Shown piece after piece: positions 26,115 through 34,664 of a stretch of 64,000 nucleotides of DNA. The stretch is taken from NCBI RefSeq assembly GCF_014217545.1, contig NZ_CP043178.1:2542001-2606000 (forward strand), given 5' to 3'. Source of the DNA: Pseudarthrobacter sp. NBSH8. GTDB taxonomy: Bacteria > Actinomycetota > Actinomycetes > Actinomycetales > Micrococcaceae. Numbering within the stretch: the stretch's first letter is position 1; each line of letters begins with the position of its first letter. A program made the position numbers and the translations under genes. The notes under the pieces are model-generated. The model was not told the DNA's origin and made no database searches. It saw nothing but the letters and a program-made list of their open reading frames with translations.

Positions 26115-27107
26115 TCAGCCGCCCACCATCTGCAGGAACTCGCCTTCGGAGAGCACTTCAATGGGCTGGCCGCGGTCGTGGAGCTCCAGGACGCGCCGGG
26201 CCTTGCCGGTCAGCCTGCCGGACCTCAGGTCCGCGGCCACAAAGCCGTCACCCACCACCAGCACCGTGGTGCGGGCCGTCACCCGGCTTTCCGGCCGGGC
26301 ACCCAGCTCGGCCGAACGCACCTTCGCTTCCGGCCGGGCCATGGAGAGCTCGCCGGTGAAGACAACGGTCTGGCCGTACAGCGGATGGGAGGGTTCGGCG
26401 TCGGCATTGGGCACTGGGTTGTCGCCCTCCTCCGGCCACCCGGACAGGAACGGGCGGACCAGCGCTGCGCTGTTTCCACCAGCGGCGCCGGCAAGTGCGG
26501 TAAGGCTGGCTTTGGACAGGACATCGTGCGCCGGGTCAAAAGCCTCCTGATGCGGCAGCACCAGACCCAGCGACAGGTAGAGCTCGGCGATGCTGTTGGT
26601 ATTGTTCCGCGCAGCGATATCGATCAGGATGCCGGCGCAGGCCCGTGCGTCCTCTGCAGCGTCGTGATGGTTGACCAGCGGCACGCCGGCTTCCTCCGCG
26701 GCGAACGGCAAGGAATTGGAGACCAGGGAGTAGCAGCGCCGGGCCAGCATCACCGTGCAGACGTAGTCGTAGGCAGGCCCGGGCAGGCCGGAGACCTCAA
26801 GCCCGGACCGGATCACGCCCAGGTCAAAGGCCGCGTTATGCGCCGCCAGGATGTCGGTCCCGATAAAGGCACCAATCTCCGGGAACAGCTCACCGAAGCG
26901 GGGACGGCCGGCCACGTCCGTGGCCTTGATGCCATGGACCCGGACGTTGTGGTACTCGAAGTGGTCGTGGTTGACCGGCGGACGCATCAGCCACGACGCC
27001 TCATCCACCACCCGCCCGCCCCGGACTTTCGTCAGGCCAACAGCGCACGGTGAACCCCGGAAGCCATTGGCCGTCTCGAAGTCGATCGCCGTAAAGTCCA
27101 AACCCAC
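26115..27107 (-). CDS. DEDDh exonuclease with BRCT domain (DNA polymerase III epsilon-like)
   Basis: The 330-residue protein has an exonuclease domain (about 1-185) with the ExoI DxE (Asp9, Glu11 in IDFETANG), AAHNAAFDLGV and a C-terminal His-Asp motif (NHHDAAEDARA). A BRCT domain is at about 225-330. It is a stand-alone nuclease, not the replicative epsilon subunit, and probably acts in repair. It lies divergently upstream of the DedA gene. Confidence 0.92.
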   Translation of the reverse strand: MGLDFTAIDFETANGFRGSPCAVGLTKVRGGRVVDEASWLMRPPVNHDHFEYHNVRVHGIKATDVAGRPRFGELFPEIGAFIGTDILAAHNAAFDLGVIRSGLEVSGLPGPAYDYVCTVMLARRCYSLVSNSLPFAAEEAGVPLVNHHDAAEDARACAGILIDIAARNNTNSIAELYLSLGLVLPHQEAFDPAHDVLSKASLTALAGAAGGNSAALVRPFLSGWPEEGDNPVPNADAEPSHPLYGQTVVFTGELSMARPEAKVRSAELGARPESRVTARTTVLVVGDGFVAADLRSGRLTGKARRVLELHDRGQPIEVLSEGEFLQMVGG

Positions 27108-27194
27108 GGCCCATACTTTACCGCCGGACAGGGCCGCTCCGTGTCACCGGGGCGGCCCTGTCGCGCAGATCACGCGTCCGACGCCGGGACGCCC

Positions 27195-28007
27195 ATGTGC
27201 GTCAAGTACCCTGAGGAGGTGAACTTTCTTGCGATCAGCGACCTTGCCGCGCCCATGCTGGGTGGTGCAGGACCGGTCCAGCCGCAGCTGGCCTCCTTCC
27301 TGCCCGACTGGCTGAACCCCCAGATTTTCCTGGCCGATCCCGCACTCGCGCCCTGGGTGGTGCTGCTGGTCTGCGGAATTGTCTTCGCGGAGACGGGCCT
27401 GCTGGTGGGATTCTTTCTTCCCGGGGACTCGATGCTGTTCACGGCAGGGCTGCTTGTGGCAACGGACACCATCCAGTTCAATGTCTGGCTCCTGGCGCTC
27501 CTGATCACCATTTCCGCGATCATCGGCAACCAGACCGGCTACCTGATCGGCTCCAAGGCCGGCCCCGCCATCTTCAACAAGCCGAACTCCCGCCTCTTCA
27601 AGCGCGAAAACGTTGAGAACGCCCACGCTTTCTTCGAAAAGCACGGCGGCAAGGCCCTGATCCTGGCCCGCTTCGTGCCGATCATCAGGACCTTCGTGCC
27701 TGTGATCGTCGGCGTAGCCCAGATGAACAAGAAAAAGTTCTTCCTGTTCAACGTGATAGGCGCGGTCCTGTGGGGCAGCGGCGTCACATTGTTGGGCTAT
27801 CTGCTCGGTGACAGGGTCCCGTGGGTCCGGGAGAACCTGGACATCATCTTTATCGTCATTGTGCTCGTGTCCGTGATTCCGATCGGCATCGAAGTACTTC
27901 GCGGCCTCTCGGCCAAGCGCCAGGCCGCCACATTCGGCACCGATGCCGTCGACGAATTCATTGAGGAACACGCTCCCCACGAGGAGCGCAAGACTAACCT
28001 GGACTAG
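27195..28007 (+). CDS. DedA-family membrane protein
   Basis: The protein (270 residues from ATG 27195) has DedA motifs FAETGLLVGFFLPGDSMLF and FARFVPIIRTFVPVIVGVAQM, with about five hydrophobic segments. DedA proteins are thought to move undecaprenyl phosphate or other lipids and to support envelope homeostasis. The start is uncertain: an AGGAGG lies at 27214-27219 just inside the frame, suggesting a later start, but the next in-frame start codons are poorly spaced from it. Confidence 0.9.
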   Translation: MCVKYPEEVNFLAISDLAAPMLGGAGPVQPQLASFLPDWLNPQIFLADPALAPWVVLLVCGIVFAETGLLVGFFLPGDSMLFTAGLLVATDTIQFNVWLLALLITISAIIGNQTGYLIGSKAGPAIFNKPNSRLFKRENVENAHAFFEKHGGKALILARFVPIIRTFVPVIVGVAQMNKKKFFLFNVIGAVLWGSGVTLLGYLLGDRVPWVRENLDIIFIVIVLVSVIPIGIEVLRGLSAKRQAATFGTDAVDEFIEEHAPHEERKTNLD

Positions 28008-28049
28008 CTCCTAGCAGCGCTGCCGGGCGGCGCTGCATCCAAGGCAAAG

Positions 28050-28083
28050 CTAAGGGAGCCCCACCATAGTGGGGCTCCCTTAG
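28050..28083. terminator. Strong bidirectional terminator hairpin
   Basis: CTAAGGGAGCCCCAC (28050-28064) and GTGGGGCTCCCTTAG (28069-28083) form a perfect 15-bp stem with a 4-base loop, between the convergent DedA and rdgB genes. It is A-rich on one flank and has short T-runs on both strands, so it can end transcription in both directions. It is the best terminator in the window. Confidence 0.9.
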
Positions 28084-28109
28084 CTGTTAAGGCGTTTTCC
28101 GGTAGGGCC

Positions 28110-28781
28110 TTACTGCCGTGCCAGTGCGTCGACGATGGCCGGCAGGAGGGCCCGGAAGGCCTGTCCTCGGTGGCTGATCGCGTTCTTTTCAGCCGCCGAC
28201 AATTCAGCGCAGCTGCGGTCCTCGCCGGCCGGCTGCAGCACGGGGTCGTAGCCGAAGCCGCCCTCACCGCGGGGTTCGCGCAGGAGGGTCCCCTCAAGCT
28301 GGCCGTACTCCACCACTTCGCTGCTCCCGGCACCGGGTCCCGGAACCGCCAGGGCCGCAGCGCAGACAAACGCGGCCCCCCGGTGCCCGTCCGGGACATC
28401 GGCGAGCTGGTCCAGCAGGAGCCTCAGGTTGGCGGCGTCGTCACCGTGCCGGCCAGACCAGCGCGCGGAAAAGATTCCCGGCGCCCCGCCCAGCACGTCC
28501 ACGGCCAGCCCCGAATCATCGGCAATGGCCACCAGGCCTGTAGCCTCGGCCACGGCCCGCGCCTTCAACAGCGAATTCTCGGCGAACGTCACACCGGTTT
28601 CGACGACGTCGGGCGCCCCTGCCGCCGCAGCGTCCACCACCTGGGTGTCGACGTCGAGCCCGGGGACCTGCCCGCGCAGCAACTCGCGGAGCTCCTTGAG
28701 CTTGCCCTTATTGTGCGTGGCCAGGACGAGGCGAAGCACCGGCGCGCTAGCGGATTCTGCGTTCACGGCGTTCGGGTTCAC
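28110..28781 (-). CDS. rdgB: XTP/dITP diphosphatase (RdgB/HAM1)
   Basis: This enzyme removes non-canonical purine triphosphates (ITP, XTP, dITP) from the nucleotide pool. Motifs are the N-terminal [23 protein letters not shown] and [16 protein letters not shown], and the C-terminal [10 protein letters not shown]. The 223 residues include a short N-terminal extension. It overlaps rph by 4 bp, part of the conserved actinobacterial rdgB-rph pair. Confidence 0.96.
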   Translation of the reverse strand: MNPNAVNAESASAPVLRLVLATHNKGKLKELRELLRGQVPGLDVDTQVVDAAAAGAPDVVETGVTFAENSLLKARAVAEATGLVAIADDSGLAVDVLGGAPGIFSARWSGRHGDDAANLRLLLDQLADVPDGHRGAAFVCAAALAVPGPGAGSSEVVEYGQLEGTLLREPRGEGGFGYDPVLQPAGEDRSCAELSAAEKNAISHRGQAFRALLPAIVDALARQ

Positions 28782-29536
28782 AGTGCGTCTGCGAGAGTTT
28801 CGCGCTGGATCGCCGCCAGCGCCGTGGTGCCCAGGAGGGCAAGGTCCAGCAGCTGGTCCAGCTCGTCGCGGTCGAAGGGTGCGCCCTCGGCGGTGCCCTG
28901 GACTTCAACGAATTTCCCGGAGCCGGTGACCACCACGTTCATGTCGGTTTCGGCGCGGACGTCCTCAACGTAGGGCAGGTCCAGCATGGGCACGCCGTCG
29001 ATGATGCCCACCGAAACGGCTGCGATCGTGTCGATCAGGGGCTGGGCGTTCCTGGCGATCAGTTTGTTGTCGCGGGCGAACCGGATGGCGTCAGCCAGGG
29101 CCACGTAGGCGCCGGTGATGGCCGCGGTGCGGGTTCCGCCGTCGGCCTGGAGGACGTCGCAGTCCAGGACAATCGTGTTTTCGCCCAGGGCCTTGGTGTC
29201 AATGATGGAACGCAGCGATCGTCCGATCAGCCGGGAAATCTCGTGAGTCCGCCCGCCGATTTTCCCCTTGACGGACTCGCGGTCCGAACGGGTGTTGGTG
29301 GCCCGGGGAAGCATGGCGTACTCGGCCGTGACCCAGCCGCGGCCTTCACCTTTGAGCCAGCGCGGCACTCCCACCGTCAGGGACGCCGTGCACAGGACCC
29401 TGGTGTTGCCGAACTCGATGAGGGCCGATCCCTCGGCCTGCTTGGACCATCCGCGGGTGATGCTGATGGGGCGGAGCTGGTCGGGGGCGCGGCCATCGGC
29501 GCGCACTACGGGCACTGCGGTTGATTCAGAAGTCAT
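28778..29536 (-). CDS. rph: Ribonuclease PH
   Basis: RNase PH trims tRNA 3' ends by phosphorolysis. The 252-residue protein has [22 protein letters not shown], the RNase PH catalytic stretch and [20 protein letters not shown], with the conserved Asp and Arg residues. It ends [17 protein letters not shown]. In the order of the conserved block, the MBL phosphodiesterase and murI lie upstream. Confidence 0.97.
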   Translation of the reverse strand: MTSESTAVPVVRADGRAPDQLRPISITRGWSKQAEGSALIEFGNTRVLCTASLTVGVPRWLKGEGRGWVTAEYAMLPRATNTRSDRESVKGKIGGRTHEISRLIGRSLRSIIDTKALGENTIVLDCDVLQADGGTRTAAITGAYVALADAIRFARDNKLIARNAQPLIDTIAAVSVGIIDGVPMLDLPYVEDVRAETDMNVVVTGSGKFVEVQGTAEGAPFDRDELDQLLDLALLGTTALAAIQRETLADAL

Positions 29537-29623
29537 GCCTTTAGCTTATCGACTCGCGGCGAGCAGCCCCGCCGCAGCCAGGGCAGCCGACCACGCAGGG
29601 CGGCGGACCGGAGAAGTATTGGA

Positions 29624-30421
29624 TCAGACGGTGTAGTGCACACCGGCCACGGCAACGGCCACATCGCCGCCGAATACGGGGCGCGCTTCGGCCATAACAG
29701 TGGTGGGCGATGTCCAGACGGGGATGTGCGTGAGCAGCAGCCGGCGTGCGCCTGCGCTCTCCGCCGCCTGACCGGCGCGCTTTCCGGTCAGGTGGACGTC
29801 CTTGATGTCGTCGTCGCGGCCTTCTTCAAACGCGGCCTCGCACAGGAACAGGTCAGAGTCCTTTGCCGCTTCCTCCAGCCCGGCACATGAATCGGTATCC
29901 CCGGAATACGTCAGGACCCGGCTGACCGGGTTGCCCTGCTTGTCCGGTTCGGTCACTTCCACCCGCAGGGCGTAGGCCTCCTCCACGGGGTGGTTCACCG
30001 CGAACGGCGTCACAGTAAACGGCCCCACGGTGACGGACTCCCGTTCAATCCAGTTCGTGAAGTCGAATTCCTCGCGCATCCCCGGATCCAGCTCCAGGCC
30101 GTAAGCGGTGGCCATCCGGTCCGCCGTCGCGGCCGGCCCCCAGACCGGAATCCTGCCGCGTCCCCAGCCGCCGGGCTTCCAGCGGACCGCCACGTGCAGC
30201 CCGCACAGGTCCATGCAGTGGTCCGGGTGCAGGTGGGTGAGGAAGATCGCGTCGATGTCTTCAAGGTCTGTGTAGCGCTGGATGGCGCCCAGCGCTCCGC
30301 TGCCCAGGTCCATCACGATCTTCCAGGTCCGCTCGCCGTCGGTGGCGGTCAGGAGGTAACAGGACGCCGGCGAGCCGGGGCCGGGAAAGGAGCCGGTGCA
30401 GCCGACGATGGTGAGCTTCAC
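29624..30421 (-). CDS. Metallo-beta-lactamase-fold phosphodiesterase, Rv1339-like
   Basis: The 265-residue protein has an MBL fold with the metal motif [11 protein letters not shown] and later His/Asp ligands ([19 protein letters not shown]). It lies between murI and rph, the same position as Rv1339 of M. tuberculosis, reported as an atypical cAMP phosphodiesterase. By synteny a cyclic-nucleotide or RNA phosphodiesterase role is likely. RNase Z-like activity is the alternative. It overlaps murI by 4 bp. Confidence 0.88.
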   Translation of the reverse strand: MKLTIVGCTGSFPGPGSPASCYLLTATDGERTWKIVMDLGSGALGAIQRYTDLEDIDAIFLTHLHPDHCMDLCGLHVAVRWKPGGWGRGRIPVWGPAATADRMATAYGLELDPGMREEFDFTNWIERESVTVGPFTVTPFAVNHPVEEAYALRVEVTEPDKQGNPVSRVLTYSGDTDSCAGLEEAAKDSDLFLCEAAFEEGRDDDIKDVHLTGKRAGQAAESAGARRLLLTHIPVWTSPTTVMAEARPVFGGDVAVAVAGVHYTV

Positions 30422-31446
30422 AGGACAGGATTTCCGGCGCGGCGGGCGCCGACAAAGTTCGAAATCCTGGGTCCCGACGACGACTGCCGGGCGCTGGCGG
30501 CCTGCGCGGCGGCGATCATCTCGGGGGTGATCCGCGCCAGGCTGCCGGTGGGGTACTGGGCCGCCACGTGGTCCACGTGCCGGACGGACAGGACCTCCGG
30601 GCCCAGGAACCGGCGGGCCAGCGTTTCGAACTGGCCAGCGTCACCGGTGGCGATGAAGTGGTGTTCCGGGGGTGTCGCGGCGGTACGCTGAAGATCGTGG
30701 GTGGCAAGGGCCCGGTACACGTCCTTGGCCGTTTCCTCGGCGCTGGACACCAGAGTTACGGCGTCGCCCATCACGAAGGAAATGACGCCGGTCAGCAGCG
30801 GATAGTGCGTGCAGCCCAGCACCACGGTGTCCACGCCGGCTGCCTTCAGCGGCGCCAGGTATTCCTCGGCGATGGCCAGCAGTGCGGGTCCGGTAGTGAT
30901 CCCGGCCTCCACGTAGCTCACGAACTCCGGGCAGGCCACGGACGTGATCGCCAGATCCGGCGCGGCGGCAAACGTGTCTTCATAAGCCCGTGAACCAACG
31001 GTGGCAGAGGTACCGATGACGCCGATACGCCCGCTCCTGGTGGCGGCGACGGCCCGCCGGACGGCCGGCTGGATCACCTCGATGACGGGAATGCCATACT
31101 TCGCGGTGTACCGCTCGCGGGCGTCCCGCAGGACCGCGGCCGACGCCGAGTTACAGGCAATGGTCAGCAGCTTGACGCCGGAGTCCACCAGTTCGTCCAT
31201 CACGCCGAGTGCGTTCGCACGGACTTCGGCGATGGGCAACGGCCCGTAGGGTCCGTTGGCGGTATCCCCCACATAGAGGATGGACTCGTTGGGGAGCTGG
31301 TCGATGATGGAACGCGCCACAGTCAGTCCGCCGACACCGGAATCAAAGACGCCGATGGGGCGGGACCCCACCTGGCCGGTGGTGCTGCTGGCTGCGGAGT
31401 CCGATGCGACTGCGTCTGACGGATCCATGCTCGAGGCTGTAGTCAT
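30418..31446 (-). CDS. murI: Glutamate racemase
   Basis: MurI makes D-glutamate for peptidoglycan. The catalytic cysteines are visible in [12 protein letters not shown] and [12 protein letters not shown], and [13 protein letters not shown] is the substrate-binding start. From the ATG ending at 31446 it has 342 residues, including an acidic/Ser-rich N-terminal extension and a C-terminal tail beyond the family core. It heads the run murI-MBL-rph-rdgB. A -35/-10 pair lies just upstream. Confidence 0.95.
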   Translation of the reverse strand: MTTASSMDPSDAVASDSAASSTTGQVGSRPIGVFDSGVGGLTVARSIIDQLPNESILYVGDTANGPYGPLPIAEVRANALGVMDELVDSGVKLLTIACNSASAAVLRDARERYTAKYGIPVIEVIQPAVRRAVAATRSGRIGVIGTSATVGSRAYEDTFAAAPDLAITSVACPEFVSYVEAGITTGPALLAIAEEYLAPLKAAGVDTVVLGCTHYPLLTGVISFVMGDAVTLVSSAEETAKDVYRALATHDLQRTAATPPEHHFIATGDAGQFETLARRFLGPEVLSVRHVDHVAAQYPTGSLARITPEMIAAAQAASARQSSSGPRISNFVGARRAGNPVL

Positions 31447-31483
31447 GATTATTCGAGGATAGGTCTTCCCCGGGGCCGCAGCC

Positions 31484-31512
31484 ATCACATTGTGGCGTCC
31501 GACTCATGTCAA
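31484..31512 (-). promoter_or_regulatory. Putative promoter of murI
   Basis: On the minus strand TTGACA (31512-31507) is followed after 17 bp by TGTGAT (31489-31484). The -35 is a perfect consensus. The -10 is moderate. The expected start site is about 30 nt before the murI ATG. Confidence 0.5.
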
Positions 31513-31554
31513 ATTTGTCACATTGGCGGTGCTATCCCGGAACGGGACAGCAGC

Positions 31555-32121
31555 TCAGGCCCGGGAATCCAGGGACTGGAGCATGGCCTGGACGAGGGAC
31601 TCCTGCAGCCACGTGGTGAAGTTGTACACCAGGGCGAGGTAGCTTTCCACGTCCTCGGCCTGGGACCAGTCCTGCATCAGGTGCACGTGCTGGGCGTCCT
31701 CTTCATCCCGGATGTCCAGGCGCTCCGCCAGCACCAGGCGCACATCATTCAATGCCATGGACCAGAGCCCGGCCCCTTCTGCGGTGAGGACCACCTCGTC
31801 CTTGTCCAGGTCCAGCGCGGCGGCGCGCAGCGCGCCGATCTTGGTTTCCCGCAAGGAGCGCTCGGTGAGCTGGCGGAACTCCAGGGACGCACCGTCGTCG
31901 TTCTTCATCACGTTGGGCAGCAACCGCTTAACCGCACGGTCCGTCGGTTCCTGGACGTCCATGTCCAGTCCGATCAGGGCGGCCAGCGGATCCTGGCTGG
32001 CGTGTTCGGCCGGCTGGAGCATGGAGATGACGTCATCGATCAGGCTGCGGAGCAGTTCACGTTCGGCGGGTTCCAGGAACCCGGCGATGCCCTTGAGCCC
32101 GTATTTGAATGCCTTAGCCAC
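31555..32121 (-). CDS. DUF2017 domain protein
   Basis: The 188-residue protein is the standard DUF2017 length from the GTG ending at 32121, with AAGGGG just upstream. It contains the conserved LEPAERELLRSLIDDVISML and a C-terminal NFTTWLQESLVQAML helix. It overlaps clpS by 8 bp, as in M. tuberculosis Rv1331-Rv1332. The function is unknown; the coupling suggests a link to ClpS-dependent proteolysis. Confidence 0.9.
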   Translation of the reverse strand: MAKAFKYGLKGIAGFLEPAERELLRSLIDDVISMLQPAEHASQDPLAALIGLDMDVQEPTDRAVKRLLPNVMKNDDGASLEFRQLTERSLRETKIGALRAAALDLDKDEVVLTAEGAGLWSMALNDVRLVLAERLDIRDEEDAQHVHLMQDWSQAEDVESYLALVYNFTTWLQESLVQAMLQSLDSRA

Positions 32122-32506
32122 GTTTCCCCTTGCCCTGCCCGGACCCGCCGGATTTTCCTGTGTTTCTGGAGTTTCCACCATTCCCGCCGTCGGCCTTCTC
32201 CACGGTGGCCCAGAGGCCGAAACCGTGCATGGCCACGGCATGCCGCTCCACCTGTTCCTTGCTGCCGTGGGCAACAATGGACCGGCCCTTTTTGTGGACT
32301 TCCATCATCAGCTTGTTGGCTTTGGACTCGGAGTAGCCGAAATAGCTTTGGAAGACATAGCTGACATAGCTCATCAGGTTGACGGGATCGTTCCAGATCA
32401 CCAGGTTCCAAGGGATGTCCGGGGCGGTCAGGGAGTCGGTGGACGACTCTGTCCCGGTCCGGGTGCCCTCCTGTGTATCAGGGCCGAGCGCAACGCTTAA
32501 GGTCAT
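32114..32506 (-). CDS. clpS: ATP-dependent Clp protease adaptor ClpS
   Basis: ClpS delivers N-degron substrates to the Clp protease. The 130-residue protein has the core WNLVIWNDPVNLMSYV, including the Asn-Asp-Pro binding motif, VFQSYFGYS and the HGSKEQVERHAVAMHGFGL helix. The N-terminus is a long flexible arm and the C-terminus is a Gly/Ser/Lys-rich tail. It is divergent from pncB, an arrangement conserved in actinobacteria. Confidence 0.95.
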   Translation of the reverse strand: MTLSVALGPDTQEGTRTGTESSTDSLTAPDIPWNLVIWNDPVNLMSYVSYVFQSYFGYSESKANKLMMEVHKKGRSIVAHGSKEQVERHAVAMHGFGLWATVEKADGGNGGNSRNTGKSGGSGQGKGKRG

Positions 32507-32523
32507 CTGTCCATTCTATGGGG

Positions 32524-32554
32524 AGTATGGGCCCACGCCGGATGGGCCCATACT
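32524..32554. promoter_or_regulatory. 12-bp perfect inverted repeat between clpS and pncB
   Basis: AGTATGGGCCCA (32524-32535) and TGGGCCCATACT (32543-32554) pair perfectly around a 7-base loop. Each arm also contains the self-palindromic TGGGCCCA, giving two palindromes at a 15-bp period. It lies 55 bp upstream of the pncB start and 18 bp upstream of the clpS start, so it may be an operator or a 5'-UTR hairpin. It does not resemble the NrtR-type site at 10497. Confidence 0.5.
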
Positions 32555-32608
32555 GGCGAGGGCCCCGCGGCGAAGCGAAGCGAGACGGGGGAGCCGGCGG
32601 GGACTAGA

Positions 32609-33946
32609 GTGAATTTCGTGAGTACCTCCGCCGGCTGGGACCATCCCCGCACGTCCTTTTACACAGACCACTACGAACTGACCATGCTGCAGGCGTCCCT
32701 GCATTCGGGCGCCGCGCACCGCCGGTCCGTCTTCGAGGCCTTTGCCCGACGCCTGCCCGACGGCCGGCGATACGGGATTGTGGCAGGGACGGGCCGCCTG
32801 CTGGAAGGCATCGCCGACTTCCGGTTCGGCGAAGCGGAGCTGGACTTCCTGGGCCGGACCGGCGTGGTCAACCAGGACACCCTGGACTACCTGGCGAACT
32901 ACCGGTTTTCCGGTGACATCTGGGGCTACCCGGAGGGCGAGGCATACTTCCCCAACTCCCCCATTCTGATTGTCGAATCAACGTTTGCCGAAGCCTGCAT
33001 GCTGGAGACGTACCTGCTTTCGGTCCTGAACCATGACAGTGCCATCGCCTCCGCCGCATCCCGCATGATCACCGCGGCCGGCAACCGGCCCTGCATCGAG
33101 ATGGGGTCCCGCCGCACGCACGAGGAATCGGCAGCCGCGGCCGCCCGCGCCGCCGTCATCGCCGGCTTCGACAGCACCTCCAACCTCGAGGCCGGCATCC
33201 GCTACGGCATCAAAACGGTGGGCACCGCCGCGCACTCCTTCACACTCCTGCATGACACCGAGCGGGACGCCTTTGAGGCGCAGATCGCCTCCCTCGGTCC
33301 CGGCACCTCGCTGCTCGTGGACACGTACGACGTCGAAGCGGCGGTGCGTGCCGCCGTCGAGTTGGCGGGGCCCAAACTGGGCGGCGTCCGGCTGGACTCC
33401 GGGGACCTCGTGGCCCAGGCCCAGTGGGTCCGGCAGCTGCTGGACGAGCTCGGCAATGTGAACACTAAGATTGTGGTTACCTCGGACCTGGACGAATTCG
33501 CCATCGCCGCACTGCAGTCCGCACCGGTGGATTCGTACGGGGTGGGCACGTCCCTGGTCACCGGCTCCGGGGCACCCACAGCGAGCATGGTCTACAAGCT
33601 CGTCAGCCGGACCGACGACGCCGGCACCTTCGTCTCCGTGGCGAAGGCGGCCAAGAACAAAACCAGCAAGGGCGGACGGAAGTATGCACTGCGCAAGCTA
33701 AACGAGCGGGGGGTGGCTACCCAGGAAATTGTGGGCATCGGCCACCGTCCCGAAGACGACGGCAACGACCGGCCGCTGCTTCAGCAGTTTATGAAGAACG
33801 GCGAACTGCTGCCGGGCTGGACCGGACACGAGGGTGTGGTCCGCGCCCGCCAGCGGCACGCGGACACCATGGCCGAACTGCCCGGCGTCGTCAACCGCCT
33901 GCAGCGCGGCGAGCCTGCCATCCCCACCATCTACGAGGAGAACTGA
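32609..33946 (+). CDS. pncB: Nicotinate phosphoribosyltransferase
   Basis: PncB makes nicotinate mononucleotide from nicotinate, PRPP and ATP, the salvage entry to NAD. Motifs are the front FYTDHYELTMLQ, EMGSRRTHEESA and the later GVRLDSGDLVAQA, GVGTSLVTGSGAP. The 445-residue length is standard. The GTG at 32609 is preferred because a GGCGGGG run lies at the right distance; GTG 32618 is the alternative. The stop overlaps the pncA start (TGATG). Confidence 0.96.
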   Translation: MNFVSTSAGWDHPRTSFYTDHYELTMLQASLHSGAAHRRSVFEAFARRLPDGRRYGIVAGTGRLLEGIADFRFGEAELDFLGRTGVVNQDTLDYLANYRFSGDIWGYPEGEAYFPNSPILIVESTFAEACMLETYLLSVLNHDSAIASAASRMITAAGNRPCIEMGSRRTHEESAAAAARAAVIAGFDSTSNLEAGIRYGIKTVGTAAHSFTLLHDTERDAFEAQIASLGPGTSLLVDTYDVEAAVRAAVELAGPKLGGVRLDSGDLVAQAQWVRQLLDELGNVNTKIVVTSDLDEFAIAALQSAPVDSYGVGTSLVTGSGAPTASMVYKLVSRTDDAGTFVSVAKAAKNKTSKGGRKYALRKLNERGVATQEIVGIGHRPEDDGNDRPLLQQFMKNGELLPGWTGHEGVVRARQRHADTMAELPGVVNRLQRGEPAIPTIYEEN

Positions 33947-34578
33947 TGTCCCGCGCCCTGATCATCGTTGACGTGCAGAACGACTTCTGCGAGGGCGGCT
34001 CCCTGGCCGTGGCCGGCGGTGCCGATACTGCCGGGGCCATCAGCGAGTACGTGGACGCCCACCACAACGAGTTCGACCACATTGTTGCCACCCAGGACTG
34101 GCACATCGATCCCGGGGCACATTTTTCCGACACGCCCGACCTCAAGGACAGCTGGCCCCGGCACTGTGTCGCCGGCACGCGCGGAGCCGAACTCCATCCG
34201 GACCTGGACACCGAATACATTCAGGCCTACTTCCAGAAGGGCCAGTTCACCGCGGCGTATTCCGGCTTTGAGGGCCTGCTGGCCCCTGAGGACGCCGTCC
34301 CCACCGGCGAACGCCAGCCTGGTGCCATGCCCGCTGACGCAGCTGCCTACGCGCCGGCGGAGAACGCCATCGGGCTGGACGACTGGCTGCAAAGCCATGA
34401 CGTTGAGGATGTTGTCATAGTGGGGATCGCCACCGACTACTGCGTCATGGCCACCTCGTTGGATGCGGTCCAGGCCGGCTACTCCGTCACGGTCATCCGT
34501 TCACTGACCGCCGGCATCGCCGAGGACCTGGAGGATGCCGTCGCCGAGATGGAGCTCGGCGGCGTCGAAGTCTCCTGA
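33946..34578 (+). CDS. pncA: Nicotinamidase (isochorismatase-family)
   Basis: PncA hydrolyses nicotinamide to nicotinate, feeding pncB. The triad and metal site are visible: Asp9 in VDVQNDF, Lys in FQKGQFTAAYSG, Cys in ATDYCVMATSLDA, and the metal ligands in TQDWHIDPGAHF. The 210-residue length is typical. With pncB it forms a two-gene NAD salvage operon, overlapping by one base. Confidence 0.95.
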   Translation: MSRALIIVDVQNDFCEGGSLAVAGGADTAGAISEYVDAHHNEFDHIVATQDWHIDPGAHFSDTPDLKDSWPRHCVAGTRGAELHPDLDTEYIQAYFQKGQFTAAYSGFEGLLAPEDAVPTGERQPGAMPADAAAYAPAENAIGLDDWLQSHDVEDVVIVGIATDYCVMATSLDAVQAGYSVTVIRSLTAGIAEDLEDAVAEMELGGVEVS

Positions 34579-34617
34579 CGCCTGGCACCAGCCGCCTGAT
34601 ACAGGACCTACAACAAG

Positions 34618-34648
34618 CGTGGCCCGGGATGCAGAGCACCGGGCCACG
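34618..34648. terminator. Hairpin after pncA
   Basis: CGTGGCCCGG (34618-34627) pairs with CCGGGCCACG (34639-34648) around an 11-base loop, between the convergent pncA and helicase genes. There is no long T-run. It probably terminates both directions. Confidence 0.6.
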
Positions 34649-34664
34649 GCTGTGTCTTGGGCCG

